NCBI GenBank assembly: GCA_022494885.1
Contig: JAGVSM010003433.1
Coordinates: 52,526 to 116,525, forward strand
Reading direction: 5' to 3'
Origin: Micrasema longulum
Lineage: Eukaryota > Arthropoda > Insecta > Trichoptera > Brachycentridae
DNA: 64,000 nt
Shown: one piece after another, positions 1 to 11,040 of the stretch
How positions within the stretch are numbered: the stretch's first letter is position 1
Layout: the number at the start of each line of letters is the position of its first letter
The notes under the pieces: generated by a model
The model's input: only the letters and a program-made list of their open reading frames with translations
Database searches by the model: none
Told to the model about the DNA's origin: nothing
Position numbers and translations under genes: made by a program

Positions 1-620
1 TTGCGCGCGAGGTGTGTGGACGAGCGTTGTATTGTTGGAAGATTTCACGGTATCCAAATTGTTCAATAAAGAAGCCGACATGTTCCCTGGATATTCAAAT
101 ATGGTTCGCGATAAGCTTTTGAGTGATTCGCCGGTCATTTGGAATCAAATCGTCGACGAGTTTGCGATGTTCACCGACTGTGGCAATAACCGGACGTCAG
201 CTGCGTGTTTCATCAACAATGTTGGCTTTTTCAGGCTCGCAACCATGAAACTTTATAACCAGTCGATTAACAGTAGACCTATCAACAGCATTGTCACAAT
301 AAACAGCCTTTAAACGACGATGAATCTCAGTAGGAGTCACCTTTTTTATCAGTTAAAAATTCGAAACAAGAACGTTTTTAACTCGCGTTGACGTAGCACA
401 TATAACATGTCTCCATACCTCCGCTTTTCAAAACACACTGGATGAACGCAACGTTTTTAAACCTGCGCATGCGTATAGAGGGGGCATGTTACTTCCACAT
501 GCCACCCGGAGCGCTTTTGAAGGTCATTTCGTTTGCGTTCTATATACTTCTGGGCATTAGCTTTCAGCCCACAATCGAGTATTTGGGATTATTTGCAATG
601 CTCATGAGGGTCAAAGTTTT
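1..620 (-). mobile_element. Mariner-family transposase fragment, cut by the window edge
   Basis: Read on the minus strand from about 385 down to 1, a broken frame gives the N-terminal helix-turn-helix part of a mariner transposase: TPTEIHRRLKAVY, DRSTVNR, then RPVIATVGEHRKLVDDLI and RRITQKLIANHI, followed by REHVGFLIEQFGYR. In-frame stops after KANIVDETRS and IANHI show that it is dead. The 5' non-coding part probably runs to about 620. The catalytic DDD domain lies outside the window. Confidence 0.75.
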
Positions 621-689
621 ATGAAATAACATATTACAAGAGATGTAGAAATGTCTATATTTTTCATGAAAATGAGTGGGCAATTTTTA

Positions 690-1170
690 TACAATTAGTT
701 TTAGTCCCAGCACTTATGGAAGTGAAACATGGAACTGGCAGAGGAATGATGAAAGCCGAGTAAACGCGGTTGAAATGCGATATCTTAGACGAATGTGTGG
801 GAAATCAATGTATGACAGGGTTACAAATGATGAAATCAGGCGACAGTGTAAATTTGAGTCAAGTATAGTTGATAAGATTAAAAATGGGTCTATGAGATGG
901 TTTGGTCACGTAGAACGAATGGACGACGAAAGAATGGGAAAACAAGTATATATGGCGAAAATGAACGGTAACGTGAGACGAGGACGACCAAGGAAGACGT
1001 GGCATGATCAGATAAACCCTGGTCATGTCAAAAGCAGACAGAACCGAAGGGCATGTATGACAAAATGAATGAATGTGGAAGAAGCTAGGAATATATGCCA
1101 GGATAGACGTGTGTGGCAGTCTATTCATGGCGTGTTGGTAGTAGTAGCAGTAGTAGAAATGTCTAGACAT
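690..1170 (+). mobile_element. LINE ORF2 C-terminal fragment and 3' end
   Basis: The frame from 676 to 1065 reads YGSETWNWQRNDESRVNAVEM, then YLRRMCGKS, VDKIKNGSMRWFGHVERMDDE and RRGRPRKTWHDQI. This is the region after the reverse transcriptase in a common insect non-LTR retrotransposon type. A tail rich in GTAGTA follows (about 1135-1158). The same 3' part recurs at 29160-29330, and related coding pieces lie at 61582-61760 and 62445-62545. Confidence 0.8.
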
Positions 1171-1179
1171 TAATTAACA

Positions 1180-1290
1180 GGGCGTATAACCTGTCATTGG
1201 CAGATTAAGTGACCACTATACATTGTGTGACGTTCACCAGTCTGCGTAACGTTCACCATTCTGCGTATGTTAGAACATCCGGGTTTCTTC
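1180..1290 (+). repeat. Dispersed repeat R5 fragment
   Basis: Matches a family marked by GACCTGTCATTGGC, GTGGCCACTTTA and ACATTCACCATTCTGCC. Other copies are near 18230-18420, 35620-35710, 47390-47680, 53630-53780, 54900-55045, 56540-56800 and, split, 59255-59325 plus 60000-60065. No coding sequence or clear ends are seen, so the class is unknown. Confidence 0.6.
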
Positions 1291-1317
1291 AGTGACAAAG
1301 TTTCGAGCTAGGGAAAT

Positions 1318-1905
1318 AGGATGCAAAAAATGTTTTCTTACGCGCGGTAAAAATTAGAAGATTTAATTGTGCGGCAAAGTTTCTCGAAAATGTATGAAAA
1401 AATTAATAAAATTGGTTTTAATATAAATGGACTAGGCACGTGAAAATGCTTGTGAATCAACCAATCAATTGCTTACAGCGTTGATTTCCGGTTTCCGGGT
1501 AGCCGTTTTTTTCAACGTTTAGTGTATTTTGGCCTTAGAGTAATAATACGCCACCGGCCAATAGAATCGCCCATACGGACAAAACCATTCTACAAGTTAG
1601 CTACAGTTTACAGCAATACAACGGGCTTACAGGTTTGCAGGTTGAGAATTGCAAGCGCAAACCGAAACCGTAAAGGGCTTCGTTTTCAGCGGGAGTGAAT
1701 TATTACTCTAAGGTTTCGAAGCCACGGGGTTCTACTTTTAAATGTAAGCAAAACTCACCGACAACTCGTGATGTCACGGACAGAGTTATTTCAATACTAC
1801 AAAATGTCATGGCATTATAAAATCATAACGACGATAATACGATACATTGAAATACTTTTTTAATTGGCTCAGTTTGATGGTCTATTAATACATTATTTTT
1901 TAAAA
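1318..1905 (+). repeat. MITE family F6 copy, interrupted by another MITE
   Basis: Shares a long internal sequence (GTTTTCTTACGCGCGGTAAA ... TGATAATACGATACAT ... AGTTTGATGGTCTATTAA) with copies at 9187-9600, 14632-15000, 42720-43030 and 58722-59133 and a minus copy at 7150-7345. The element at 1533-1713 is inserted into it. Confidence 0.65.
1533..1713. mobile_element. Short inverted-repeat DNA transposon (about 180 bp) nested in F6
   Basis: The ends are inverted: CCTTAGAGTAATAAT at 1533 and ATTATTACTCTAAGG ending at 1713. The copy of F6 around it resumes on each side, showing insertion. A related right end (GAGTTATTACTCTGAGG) closes the fragment at 13560-13890. A TTA/TAA target duplication would fit a Harbinger-type MITE, but this is not certain. 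Confidence 0.6.
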
Positions 1906-2024
1906 ACACACCTTACTTTATGATTACAATGCAGGTTTATCTCGGATATTTTCATGTTTCTTCAAGAACACATTGCAATTATTACATGAATTTTAACAAA
2001 AACTTTGTACGAAATGTTGCAATG

Positions 2025-2245
2025 TGGAACTCCCATAAAATAAATATTTCACTTCCACCCTCCGGGAATCGAACCCAAAATCTCAAGCGTGTCGTGCGAA
2101 CACCTCAGCCACTGCACTTCTAAAAGGACTTCTCCACTCGATTTCCCTTTTCAGGGTTATTACCTGAGAGCAGCCATCACGCTAAAAACACTCCTCCAGG
2201 GATTTGATTCTATTTCACACAAAGAGCTGTATTTTTCATCCGCTT
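2025..2245 (-). repeat. tRNA-derived SINE-B fragment
   Basis: Minus-strand copy of the SINE family best seen at 51860-52215. The reverse complement shows a B-box-like GGTTCGATTCCC (around 2061-2072) and the shared head sequence (AAAAGTCC..., CTGCTCTCAGGTAATAACCC). Confidence 0.55.
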
Positions 2246-2249
2246 AAAA

Positions 2250-3160
2250 AAACAAAACACACCATAATTATTACAACGTAAAAATACTAAATTATTAAAT
2301 ATTCAACACCTTACTAGGCAAAACAGCTGTTACCAAAATAATTTAGTTTTGCTGGCTAATAAATCTTTCTTAATTTTCTTTATTTTTATGATATCAGCAT
2401 TGTCGGTATCCAAGATTCAATTAGATTGATTTTATATATGGTTACCTTCTTAAATACAATGGCCTAATTTGGCGTTATTTCTCAACGTATAGGTACTCGG
2501 TATAATGTTTTTGAAAATCATTTTTGATCCTTTTAAAATTAATTGCCTATTTTGATAGTGTCCATCACCTGGGGTGCTATTCTGAATCTTCTCTTCCCCA
2601 GAGAGGGATTCATTTGTAGATTTTTATTTTTTGTATGCGTTTACACTTTGCTTTATATCTGGCCACAGTGATGATCAAACGTTTAGTAAATATACACTCG
2701 TGAAATTCAACATGATGAATTTTATTAAATTTATAACATTATTACGACTTTACCCAAACATTACCCAAAACAACTAATTAAGTTGAATTGATCTAACCGT
2801 ATTAGTTTTTTCAGTTTTTAAAACAGTTTTTTACATCATTTGTTGTTTGATCATCAATATGGTCATTAAATGAAGCAAAGAGTCATCGTATTAAAAAATA
2901 ATCCAAACAAACCACACTCTAGGGGGTAGAGATGATTCGGAATACCACCCCTGGTGTAATAGTAAAAGCGATTCACCACTTTAAATATAAGACCATGTTA
3001 GTGAACTAGTTAAAGGAATTAGAAAATGTATATACATAAATATGTATTTGTAATAAATATTAGATTAAGGAATATTTAAAAATCAATAATTTAAAATAGC
3101 TAATTACTCAATTGTACAATGTTTGTTACAATATGGTATTGTAGGATGGCGTGGTTCATA
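2250..3160. other. AT-rich stretch, nothing recognised
   Basis: No frame, repeat end or RNA gene that I can support. Partial resemblance to inverted MITE ends (CACCTGGGGTGCTATTC at 2567 and GAATACCACCCCTGGTG at 2939) suggests a decayed inverted-repeat element between about 2567 and 2956. Confidence 0.35.
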
Positions 3161-3169
3161 CGCCTATAT

Positions 3170-3660
3170 ATTAAACCCTCTTAAAATAGTAAAAAGATTA
3201 ATCATTAAAGTAATTCTAAAGAAACCCTCAACATTCGATACGGAAAGTCTATATAAAATATTTAGGGTCCATTCAGTAGCACTCTTAATAAAATAAATTC
3301 TATTATACAAATTTATAAAAAAGAAAAAATTAAAGAATTTGAGATGAATAAGTCACTCAGATACCAACATAATATTAAATTTCCTAAATTCCACACAAGT
3401 CAGGGTCAAAATAGCTTTATCTTCAAAGGTGTAAAAAATTATAATAATCTTCCCAATGAACTAAAAACTTTAAAAATAATATATCAATAAATAAATTAAA
3501 AGTAAATCTAATTTTTTTAACACGTGTAAAAACTACATTAAATTTTAATTAGTAGAATGTATAATTGTTTTATGTTTTTTCTTTATATATCCGGTGTTTT
3601 TTTTCTTCTCGTGTACTCGTATTTAAAATTATATAAACTCTTATAAATAAACAACTACAA
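3170..3660 (+). mobile_element. LINE 3' end (Jockey-like C-terminus), degenerate
   Basis: Translating plus-strand frames gives NPLKIVKRLIIKVILKKP, then LYKIFRVHSVALL, and RYQHNIKFPKF followed by FKGVKNYNNLPNELK. This is the pattern of the conserved C-terminal region of Jockey/CR1-group LINEs (short basic stretch, then NxLPxEL). It ends in an A/T-rich AAATAAACAAC tail near 3650. Stops break the frame. Confidence 0.65.
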
Positions 3661-3859
3661 CAGTGTAAGTCACTCTCCAAGCACAAGAGTTAGTCTCTTT
3701 TTTGGAGAGTTACAGTGGTAACATTTATTAGATGTGTAAAAGTAGATATGTATAGAATTTTTAAAAAACATGTACTCTTTATGAAATTAATTATAAAATA
3801 AAGGAAGGGTGAAATCCAGTATTTTTTCTACAAACATTTGGACAAACTCAAATATTGTA

Positions 3860-4900
3860 ATAAAAAAAAAGTCATTTATTAAAAATTGTCATGAAATTTA
3901 TCTTCTTAAAAATAAATTCAACCTTTTAAACTTATCTTGTAGTCTTGTCCCTTCCCCCTCTCTATGAATTCTGAATAGAGCCTCTCGCTACTATCCGTGG
4001 CTCTGTTATAGATCCTGTCGAATATACAGGTCTGGCGGCTTCCAAAAATAATTTCAAGGCTTTTAAAAAGTTTTGTAATCATTTCGGCGAATAGATCAAT
4101 CAATCAATTTAATCCCAGTCAGCGAAGCATCACTTCCCTCTTTTCCTCAATCCAATGAAGTACATACTATATACTTCTGGATTACCTTATTTCAGCACAA
4201 AGATGTCAAGGCTACCAGTTTACTGAGAGCTCTTTGGTAGCTTTTCTCGTTCGGCACGAACTTTTCCGGGCATGTGGGCACCGCCAAGGAGGCTTATGCC
4301 TTCAGACGCGGTGTACTGTATGTGGCGTGCAAGATGGTAAAAAATGGATTAAAATAGAATTAAAAATTTAAATCTATATACAAATATAATATTTTTTTAT
4401 AAAACGTTGAACGTTCTCGTTGTCACCAATATAATGATGGTATATTTCTTTATAGTTTAGAAATTTGGCTTAAAAGGTAATAAAAGAAAAACAGTTTTTT
4501 TAATAAAGCAATTATTTAAGATTGACTGTTATAACAATATTCTTTGTTCTAAGGTGTGCGTGGGAGACTGCCTTGTAATTACATAATATAATATTTCTTG
4601 GTTATTGTCAAGGCGTATGGCAAGGACTATTTTTTTGCGTGAGTAAATCTTTGGGTCATTATATTGCGACAAAGACACCATGCTTGCACAGTGGCTGAGT
4701 GGGTAGAAAATTAACATTTTATCGAAGGATTAAAAATTTCGTTAAATATTTTTTTCGCATCTATTACATGTTAGCAAATATATTTAATATTTCCGGACTA
4801 ATTTCATTTATTTAGTTATTTTAAAGAAACAAACAGTCGAAAATGATATAATAACATTTAAAAAAAAAATAAAGTTTAAAGACAGACCAGCAAAGTATCT
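3860..4900. other. Unassigned stretch with one less AT-rich patch
   Basis: Mostly AT-rich without recognisable coding sequence. The patch 4105-4335 is richer in GC and contains short GGCACGAAC / CATGTGGGCACCGCC segments. It looks like an old repeat tail, but no second copy is present in the window. Confidence 0.25.
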
Positions 4901-5454
4901 AAATAAACATCATACATATTATTAAATTGTGTTACAACAAAAGGATGTGTTTATGTGTATTTGTATAAGAGTAAGTTAAGAAGTGTGTTTTTGTGTATTA
5001 GTGTGGGAGTAAGTGTTTAGGAGTGTGCATCATTAAATAGTAAGTGGGATCGTATTGCAGCCAGAAATAATTAGTCCTAATTTACTTTAAAATAAATTAA
5101 GGGGTATGTAAAATATATCAATAGATGAAAAAAACATTATAGTTAGAGCAAAAACGATAGAGGAAAGAGTGTTGTGCATAGTTAGTACTACAGACTAGCA
5201 GTTAGAATAAATACTTATTTCTTGTCACGCAAAAGGGGACATTAAGATTAATTTTGGAGAGTAGGTTAAAAGAGTCTACTTTATTATTTAATAATTTATG
5301 TAAATAGCATAATTCAGACACAGTGCGTCTATTTTCAAGGGTAGAAAGTCCATTTTGTTTGGCTAATTCCGTAGATATAACGCGATGGTGAGGAAAAGTG
5401 AAAATCCAGGCATTTAAAAGGCTCGTGACATGTCATTGGTTGATTTTACAATAT

Positions 5455-6007
5455 CTGTAGCTCAATCACTAATAACTAAAGACGTGCTAATAAGCGACGT
5501 GATGACAATTTCTCTACTTAATTGTTTATCTTATTCGCGATCTCAATGGAACATCCGTGAACACCCAATATTAAATGTCAAAATATTTACGTTTCGCGAC
5601 GTATAATCCTGCTGCGCAATCACATATTTGAATTTCACCGGAGTAAATATGGAAAATATTCCAAAATTGCTATTATTATTTATTTATTTATTATTTATCA
5701 TGCTAATTATTGCATTTAGCCGGCGGTTGGGAAGCAAAATGTCAAGAAAAGCAGTCGCCATAGTGATTGTAATTTAATTTTCACTTTTTTGTATAAGATA
5801 CTCCTTACTTTTTTGCAAATGCAATATATAGTATTATTTTTTATAGTAAACGCTGATTTTTTGCCAATGAACTATATTTATTTACGAGGAAAACGCGTTG
5901 ACTTATGACTGCGATAACTTAAGCATGTTCATAATTGTTCATTATGATCGCTCAAATGCTTAGCATGTTTTTAAGCACGTCGATAGTTATTTGTGATTGA
6001 GCTACTG
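5455..6007. mobile_element. MITE with about 33-bp terminal inverted repeats
   Basis: The left end CTGTAGCTCAATCACTAATA and the right end, read in reverse complement CAGTAGCTCAATCACAAATA, match over about 33 bases through GACGTGCT. No coding sequence lies inside the 553 bp, so it is a non-autonomous DNA transposon. Superfamily unknown. Confidence 0.7.
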
Positions 6008-6235
6008 GGCCGCGATTATGAACTGCTATCTTCATCGGTTTATACTGTGACGGTAATATCGATAATAACAATATTTACTAATATCGATATTTACATTTGT
6101 ACGAAAGTGTGTATATGTATATGTGTATAAAAATTTAAAGTATCTTCGTCGGTAACCGGTAATTGAACATGTTTAGAAAACAAAATGTAAACATGTTCTA
6201 TTTTTCATACAGAAAAACCTAATTTTACTTTTTAT

Positions 6236-6575
6236 ACAGGTGTTCTTTAAAACCCTGTCACATCCGATGATCAGTATGAGCAAGAAGACATATTGGCACA
6301 TTAAAATAAATTTTTTGAACGACCAAAATCTTTAAAAATAAAAACAAATGGTTGCTTACTCCTGTAAGGGAGAAACGATGAGGGGGAGGAGGGAGCCTGA
6401 TACGCTGTCAACCGCACAGCCGCACCTCCCTCGCTTCTCTTCTGCAGAAGTAAGCAACCATTTGTTTTTTTTTTTTTTTTTTTTTTCTTCGTTCTAAATA
6501 TGCTAATATGTCTTCCTGCCCATACTGATCATCGTGGTTTCAGATGTGACAGGGTTGACATGAACACCTGTATAA
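6236..6575. mobile_element. Nested fold-back element
   Basis: The outer inverted arms (ACAGGTGTTCTTTAAAACCC from 6236; mirrored by GGGTTGACATGAACACCTGT ending about 6573) enclose further arms with CATACTGATCATCG and AGAAGACATATT. An inner pair AAACAAATGGTTGCTTACT / AGTAAGCAACCATTTGTTT surrounds a GC-rich core (6366-6445). There is a poly-T run at 6466-6486. No coding capacity. The outer end recurs at 60258-60330. Confidence 0.75.
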
Positions 6576-7149
6576 ACTTGAAGTTAAATTTTATCTTCCC
6601 ATCATAATCGAGGCCCCGCTATGGGTTTTATAAGTGATTAAGTACTTCGCCGGTTCTACGCGGGCTTGAATCTAGTACAGAACCTTTAAAGTTTATTATT
6701 TTTACTAATAATGAATAGTGCTTTAGCCCTTACACAATAAGTCATATAATATGGTTCCTAAAGTTTTATATTGTTTTAAATTATAATAAATGTTTAATTA
6801 ATATTTTAATATATACTTAAATCATAAAAAGTATTTTTTGTTATACTAACGTATTTTTTATATATATTATATTATATGTATTTTTTAAGATTATGTGCAA
6901 TGCGGCCATCGTGAGAAGTTCAGCAACTTTTACCAGTAAAAAATAAAATATATATTACAACACTTTAAAAAAATACTGGGTACCTACATTGTTTGAATAC
7001 TGAAGAATATGAAATTTTGAATTGTGTTTATAAATTTCTTTTAAGTATTTTTTGCAATCTACTTCGAATGATTTTAATTTTATTTACTGCTATTTGCAGA
7101 AAGAGGAATTTCGGTGTTATTTAAAAGCTAACTAATCTAAAAAAAACAT

Positions 7150-7345
7150 TTTTTATATTTTTATGTACCGTATTATCAGCGCTACGATTTTTTAAAGTTT
7201 TGTGACTTTAAAATTACTCCGCCAGTGACGTCACGAGTTGTCGTCCGTGAGTTGTGTTGGTTGATGGAGTTGGCTTTTAGGAAACAGGAAATCTATCACA
7301 ACACTATCATTGCTTGATTCGGAAGAACCTGTGACGTAGTTCATT
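7150..7345 (-). repeat. MITE family F6 fragment, minus strand
   Basis: The reverse complement reads GACGTCACTGGCGGAGTAAT, then ACAAAACTTTAAAAAATCG and TAGCGCTGATAATACGGTAC, the internal signature of F6. It is truncated next to the TTAA element starting at 7395. Confidence 0.6.
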
Positions 7346-7394
7346 TTTATTAAAACATTATAATTATTTTTTCACACATTTTTGAGAAACTTAA

Positions 7395-8086
7395 GGCTGT
7401 AGTCGGGTAAAACGAACGCAACATTAGGAAATCACACGATTTTGCCATTTTAAAACGAATGTTTTTTTTAAATTTTTCGTGACCAGCCCTTCCGAAAGCG
7501 ATTAGGGCTTGTCTGAAGGTCAGTCTAAAAGTCAATAAGATATTGTTTTAAATTGAATATTACAACAAGAATATTATTTTTTCAAAAAAAGATAATACAA
7601 TCCTATAAAAAAAGGTTTAAACTGAAGTATTTAATTTTTTTTTTTTTAAGTATTACCGAAGGCATAATTTTAAGTAGATATAAAGGAAAATGTCACAAAA
7701 ATGTATGTAATTTAAAATGCTTGTATTTTTTTCGAAAACAAAAAAAATAATTTGGTTACGTCGACTTTTATGCTAAATGTATTATCTTTAAATTATTTTT
7801 TAAAAATTTTGTTCAATACTTAGTCTTTAATGAGATCCCAGATACCTGAGTTGAGTCTAAATTTGAAATGGCGTAATCTGCCGGTCTAAAAGTAATTATA
7901 TTTTAGTTACATAAAACTTTTAAGTATATTTTTTTTAACAGAAATACTTTAAAAAAATATTGTTTTTATCTAATTTACGTTTTTTTTATTTTTTTTATTA
8001 TTGCGCGATTTAAAAAAAAACTTGGTTTTAAAATGGCTAAATCGTATAATTTCTTAATTTTGCGTTCGTTTTACCCGATTACAGCC
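7395..8086. mobile_element. TTAA-flanked transposon with long inverted ends, no coding sequence
   Basis: TTAA at 7391-7394 and 8087-8090 flank a 692-bp element whose ends GGCTGTAGTCGGGTAAAACG and (reverse complement) GGCTGTAATCGGGTAAAACG match and continue imperfectly for about 60 bases (CGAACGCAA, ATTTTGCCATTTTAAAAC). TTAA target duplication suggests a piggyBac-type mechanism, though the end does not begin with the usual CCC. A reversed, shorter relative is at 38735-39190. Confidence 0.75.
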
Positions 8087-8275
8087 TTAACAATAAATTA
8101 ATTTTAATTTGTATTCGAAAATATATTTTATATTAAATTTCTCGTAGCGCTGAACTTCCTTATTGGTCTACCTGGTAATTCTAAGCATGGGAACTCCATA
8201 TCTGGCGATCGTACTGTTTTAAAGATCTCTCTCATTATTTACTAATTATTTATCAATAAACTTGTCCTGCTACGA

Positions 8276-8680
8276 TTGTCAAGTTTCGTCCCACGGCGCG
8301 GGCGGCTGCGACTGTCACAAGTCAGAATGTTAACTTTAATATGGAAACAGCTATGGACACCCACAGCACCGAGGAATGCTACACTCTATTATAATGCGAC
8401 CAAGGTTTCTTGTGATAATCTGCATATTATAATAATCCACCATTCTGTCCTCCCGAGATGGAGATGGCTCTCAGTCGCGATTCTGTACACTGGAAATATG
8501 AACCTACACTTTTGCATCCAGTTTTTAACTCACGCGGAAGTTTTATTAACTGGTACAGGCAACATTTGCTTTGTATATCGCAATCACTATTTACTTATGA
8601 AAATCATTAAAAATGTATACGTATCTACCTACTTTCTCAATGCATTTTTGAATCCTACGTTTTTGTATTTAAATGGTTAA
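8276..8680 (+). pseudogene. Possible decayed coding fragment, unidentified
   Basis: A stretch of higher GC content (about 8275-8560) with open frames but several breaks. One frame reads AATVTSQNVNFNMETAMDTH; another reads NNPPFCPPEMEMALSRDSVH followed by WKYEPTLLHPVFNSRGSFINWYRQ. The second looks protein-like but matches no family I recognise, and no start or splice site supports an active gene. Confidence 0.2.
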
Positions 8681-8806
8681 AAAAAATAGTTTTGTAAATT
8701 TTAATTTTGAAATATAAACAAATGTACAGTTTACAGGTTTTAATACTTACTGTTAGAGAAGTCAAAAAATTAAAACACTTATCAGGGCCTATCATCCAAT
8801 TACTTA

Positions 8807-9020
8807 TCGACGCTGGAAAAAAAAATACCTAGCGACATAATATAACAATTTTACGGGAGAGCCAATTAAAGATTAATTATTTTTTTAATGAATAAAGTTT
8901 TTTTTGATTATGTAGGGATCACGCCAGCGTAATTCATATGCATGATATTTTTTTATTAATTAAAAGAAAAAAAAAACAAAAATCATTTCTCCTTCGTAAC
9001 TTTTTCCTTTCCAGCGTCGA
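8807..9020. mobile_element. Small TA-flanked MITE (214 bp)
   Basis: TCGACGCTGGAAA at 8807 and TTTCCAGCGTCGA ending at 9020 are exact inverted ends, each flanked by TA, as expected for a Tc1/mariner-type non-autonomous element. No open frame inside. Confidence 0.75.
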
Positions 9021-9186
9021 TATATTTACATAAATTTTACAAAATAAATCAACGATTTAAACCGTATAAAAAATAAAATTATATTTAATAGAATCAATAT
9101 TTCCGATGAAAATAAAAAGAAAAGAAATATAGAAAAATCCAGGAGACAGTGGAAAGAGAAAATAAGGAAAGAGACAAGGAGTGGTG

Positions 9187-9600
9187 AAATGAGGAACAGC
9201 CCTACGGAAAATTGGATGTAATAAATGTTTTCTTGAGCGCGGTAAAATTTGGAGCATTAAATTGTAGAGCAAAGTTTCCTGAAAATGTATTAAAAAAAAA
9301 CCTTTGAATAAAACCGAACTACTTTGAACGACGTCACTGTTTCATATTAATCAACCTATGATAACAGAGTTGTGGAAGATTTTCGGTATGCTTACCGTGA
9401 ATGGACCAACGGGGAGAACTGATCGAGACTTAGCGGAAGAAAACCTCTGACGTCACACGCGGAGTTATTTCAGAAATACAAAACTTTAAAAATCGTCGTG
9501 CTGATAATACGATATATATAAATAAAAATAAAATATTTTGGCTTAGTTTAATAGTCTATTAACAAATAAAAAAACCACTGAACTTCTTCATTGTTGTATT
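9187..9600 (+). repeat. MITE family F6 copy
   Basis: Near full-length copy: starts AATGAGGAACAGCCCTACGG, has CGAACTACTTTGAACGACGT and GCTTACCGTGAATGGACCAA inside, and ends CACTGAACTTCTTCATTG. The two ends are inverted versions of CAATGAGGAASTTCAG, so this is a small DNA transposon. Confidence 0.75.
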
Positions 9601-9850
9601 TACCTTGTGAAACGTTTTTTTTACTTTAGATAAAATAATGTATTATAGAAACACAAAATTATGCATATTATGAAAATTCATTTAAATTATTTTTTTAACA
9701 ATTTCCTCATGTACCTACTATAGTTTTTACCCAGGGCCGGTTTTAGCACTACCAGCGCACTGGGCGGGATTTCTACGGCGCCCCTTATCTTCCATCCCTT
9801 TATATCCAAACGAAAAAAGCAAGGTGCGAAGCTTTTCACGGTCACTGTTA

Positions 9851-10160
9851 TCAATATTATGTATCTTTTTTGGGTGATACCGTGTATGTTGGATTTGATC
9901 CGATGTTTCGGCTACCATTGCAGGAGCCATCTTGCGACACGGTACAAATTACTAGTACATAAACATAATTATTATTTCCTACAAAACTAGAAATGTGCCT
10001 ACTGCTGACTGTGACACGGTACAAATTACTAGTACATAAACACATACATTTATCTATAAAACACACAGTTTTCCCTGAAGATGGCTCCTGCAATGGTAGC
10101 CGAAACGTCGGATCAAATCCAACATACTCGGTATCACCCAAAAAAGATACATAATATTGA
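9851..10160. mobile_element. Inverted pair of Penelope-type hammerhead-containing tails
   Basis: Arms 9851-9934 and 10077-10160 are near-perfect inverted copies (TCAATATTATGTATCTTTTT... and its complement), each containing TGGCTCCTGCAATGGTAGCC. Between them a 30-bp segment (GACACGGTACAAATTACTAG...) is repeated directly at 9936-9965 and 10013-10042. Tail-to-tail inverted copies with hammerhead motifs are known from Penelope-like elements. No reverse transcriptase or GIY-YIG coding remains. Confidence 0.65.
10068..10118 (+). ncRNA. Hammerhead-ribozyme-like motif, Penelope type (copy 1)
   Basis: CUGAAGA (10075-10081) fits the conserved core C3-U4-G5-A6-N7-G8-A9. Helix II is GGCU (10083-10086) with AGCC (10098-10101). 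Then GAAA (10102-10105), C, and GUC (10107-10109) as the expected cleavage site. Helix III is minimal (C-G only) and helix I is weak (UCC/GGA). The inverted partner at 9851-9934 has a damaged core (CGCAAGA) and AUC. Activity is not shown. Confidence 0.55.
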
Positions 10161-11040
10161 AAAAAGCAAGGTTTATAATGAAATAACCATTTATTAAAAA
10201 AAATACTAATAAAATTGTACTTTTCTAGCCTTTCTATCAACGAACTCTTTTATTTAAATACTTAAGTTTATGTCTTCCGAAATTTCGTTTTCGATTGACA
10301 AAGATGCCAAGTTTGTCAATCTAGATTGAGATATTGTCGATCGTAGATAAGTTTTTATCAGTTTAAGCTTAAAAAAACTCCTTTCCCCACTAGCAACCGT
10401 TACAGGTATAGTGATCAATATTCGCAACACTATCCATACATTTGGATACAGTTCTTGTAAGTTACGATCTTTCATAAAATTCAAAACAATGAAAGGATTA
10501 AATACATTCTGATCAGGCAAAAATAAATTCAGACTTATGAGTTCATCTATAATCTACTGTTTATTTCCATTGGAAATTACCACAGAGTTCTGGTTCAAGG
10601 ACCGGTTTTTCCAGAATCTTTTTTATATTGTACAGAAAAGATCAAGTTTTGGTGTACTAATTTAATTTTTCAAATCTTCCACTGTGAAATTAAGGTAGTG
10701 TCGAAAAGGCTGTAGAAAAATTCAAATATCTTTTTTAGAGAAATAAAAGCTCATCATGGGCCACTATGGCGAGTTTGTTGCTAGATTTAGGAAATTCACT
10801 AGTAACTTGGACTCGCTCGATGAGCGAGAGGATAAAATGGGGCGCCTGCAGTGCCCCTTTATATCTGGCGCCTTGGGCGGTCACCCAACCGCGCCCTACC
10901 CTAACGCCGCTACTGCCTACAATAGTTATCCTTCGATCATTGCCTTCCTCGTCTTATTTATTTATTTATTTTATTGCGTAAAACAGTATGTACACAAATA
11001 TTGTCGATTTCTTTGTATATTAGTGTAGGACACTCATGCA

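Larger units (their letters stand above)
9732..10915 (-). mobile_element. hAT transposon remnant (ZMYM1-like), carrying a nested insertion
   Basis: The ends CAGGGCCGGTTTTAGCACTA (9732) and, reversed, CAGTAGCGGCGTTAGGGTAG (from 10915) and the GGCGCC-rich subterminal sequence on both sides are typical of a hAT group with ZMYM1-like transposase. The frame 10520-10254 on the minus strand is its C-terminal dimerisation domain: ITIPVTVASGERSFFKLKLI followed by KTYLRSTISQSRLTNLASLS. Most of the transposase is lost. The inverted Penelope-type sequence at 9851-10160 lies inside it. No clear 8-bp target duplication. Confidence 0.75.

Noticed and set aside
442..624. 60-codon plus-strand frame with hydrophobic stretch
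   Set aside because: It lies in the 5' part of a reversed mariner element and has no family features.
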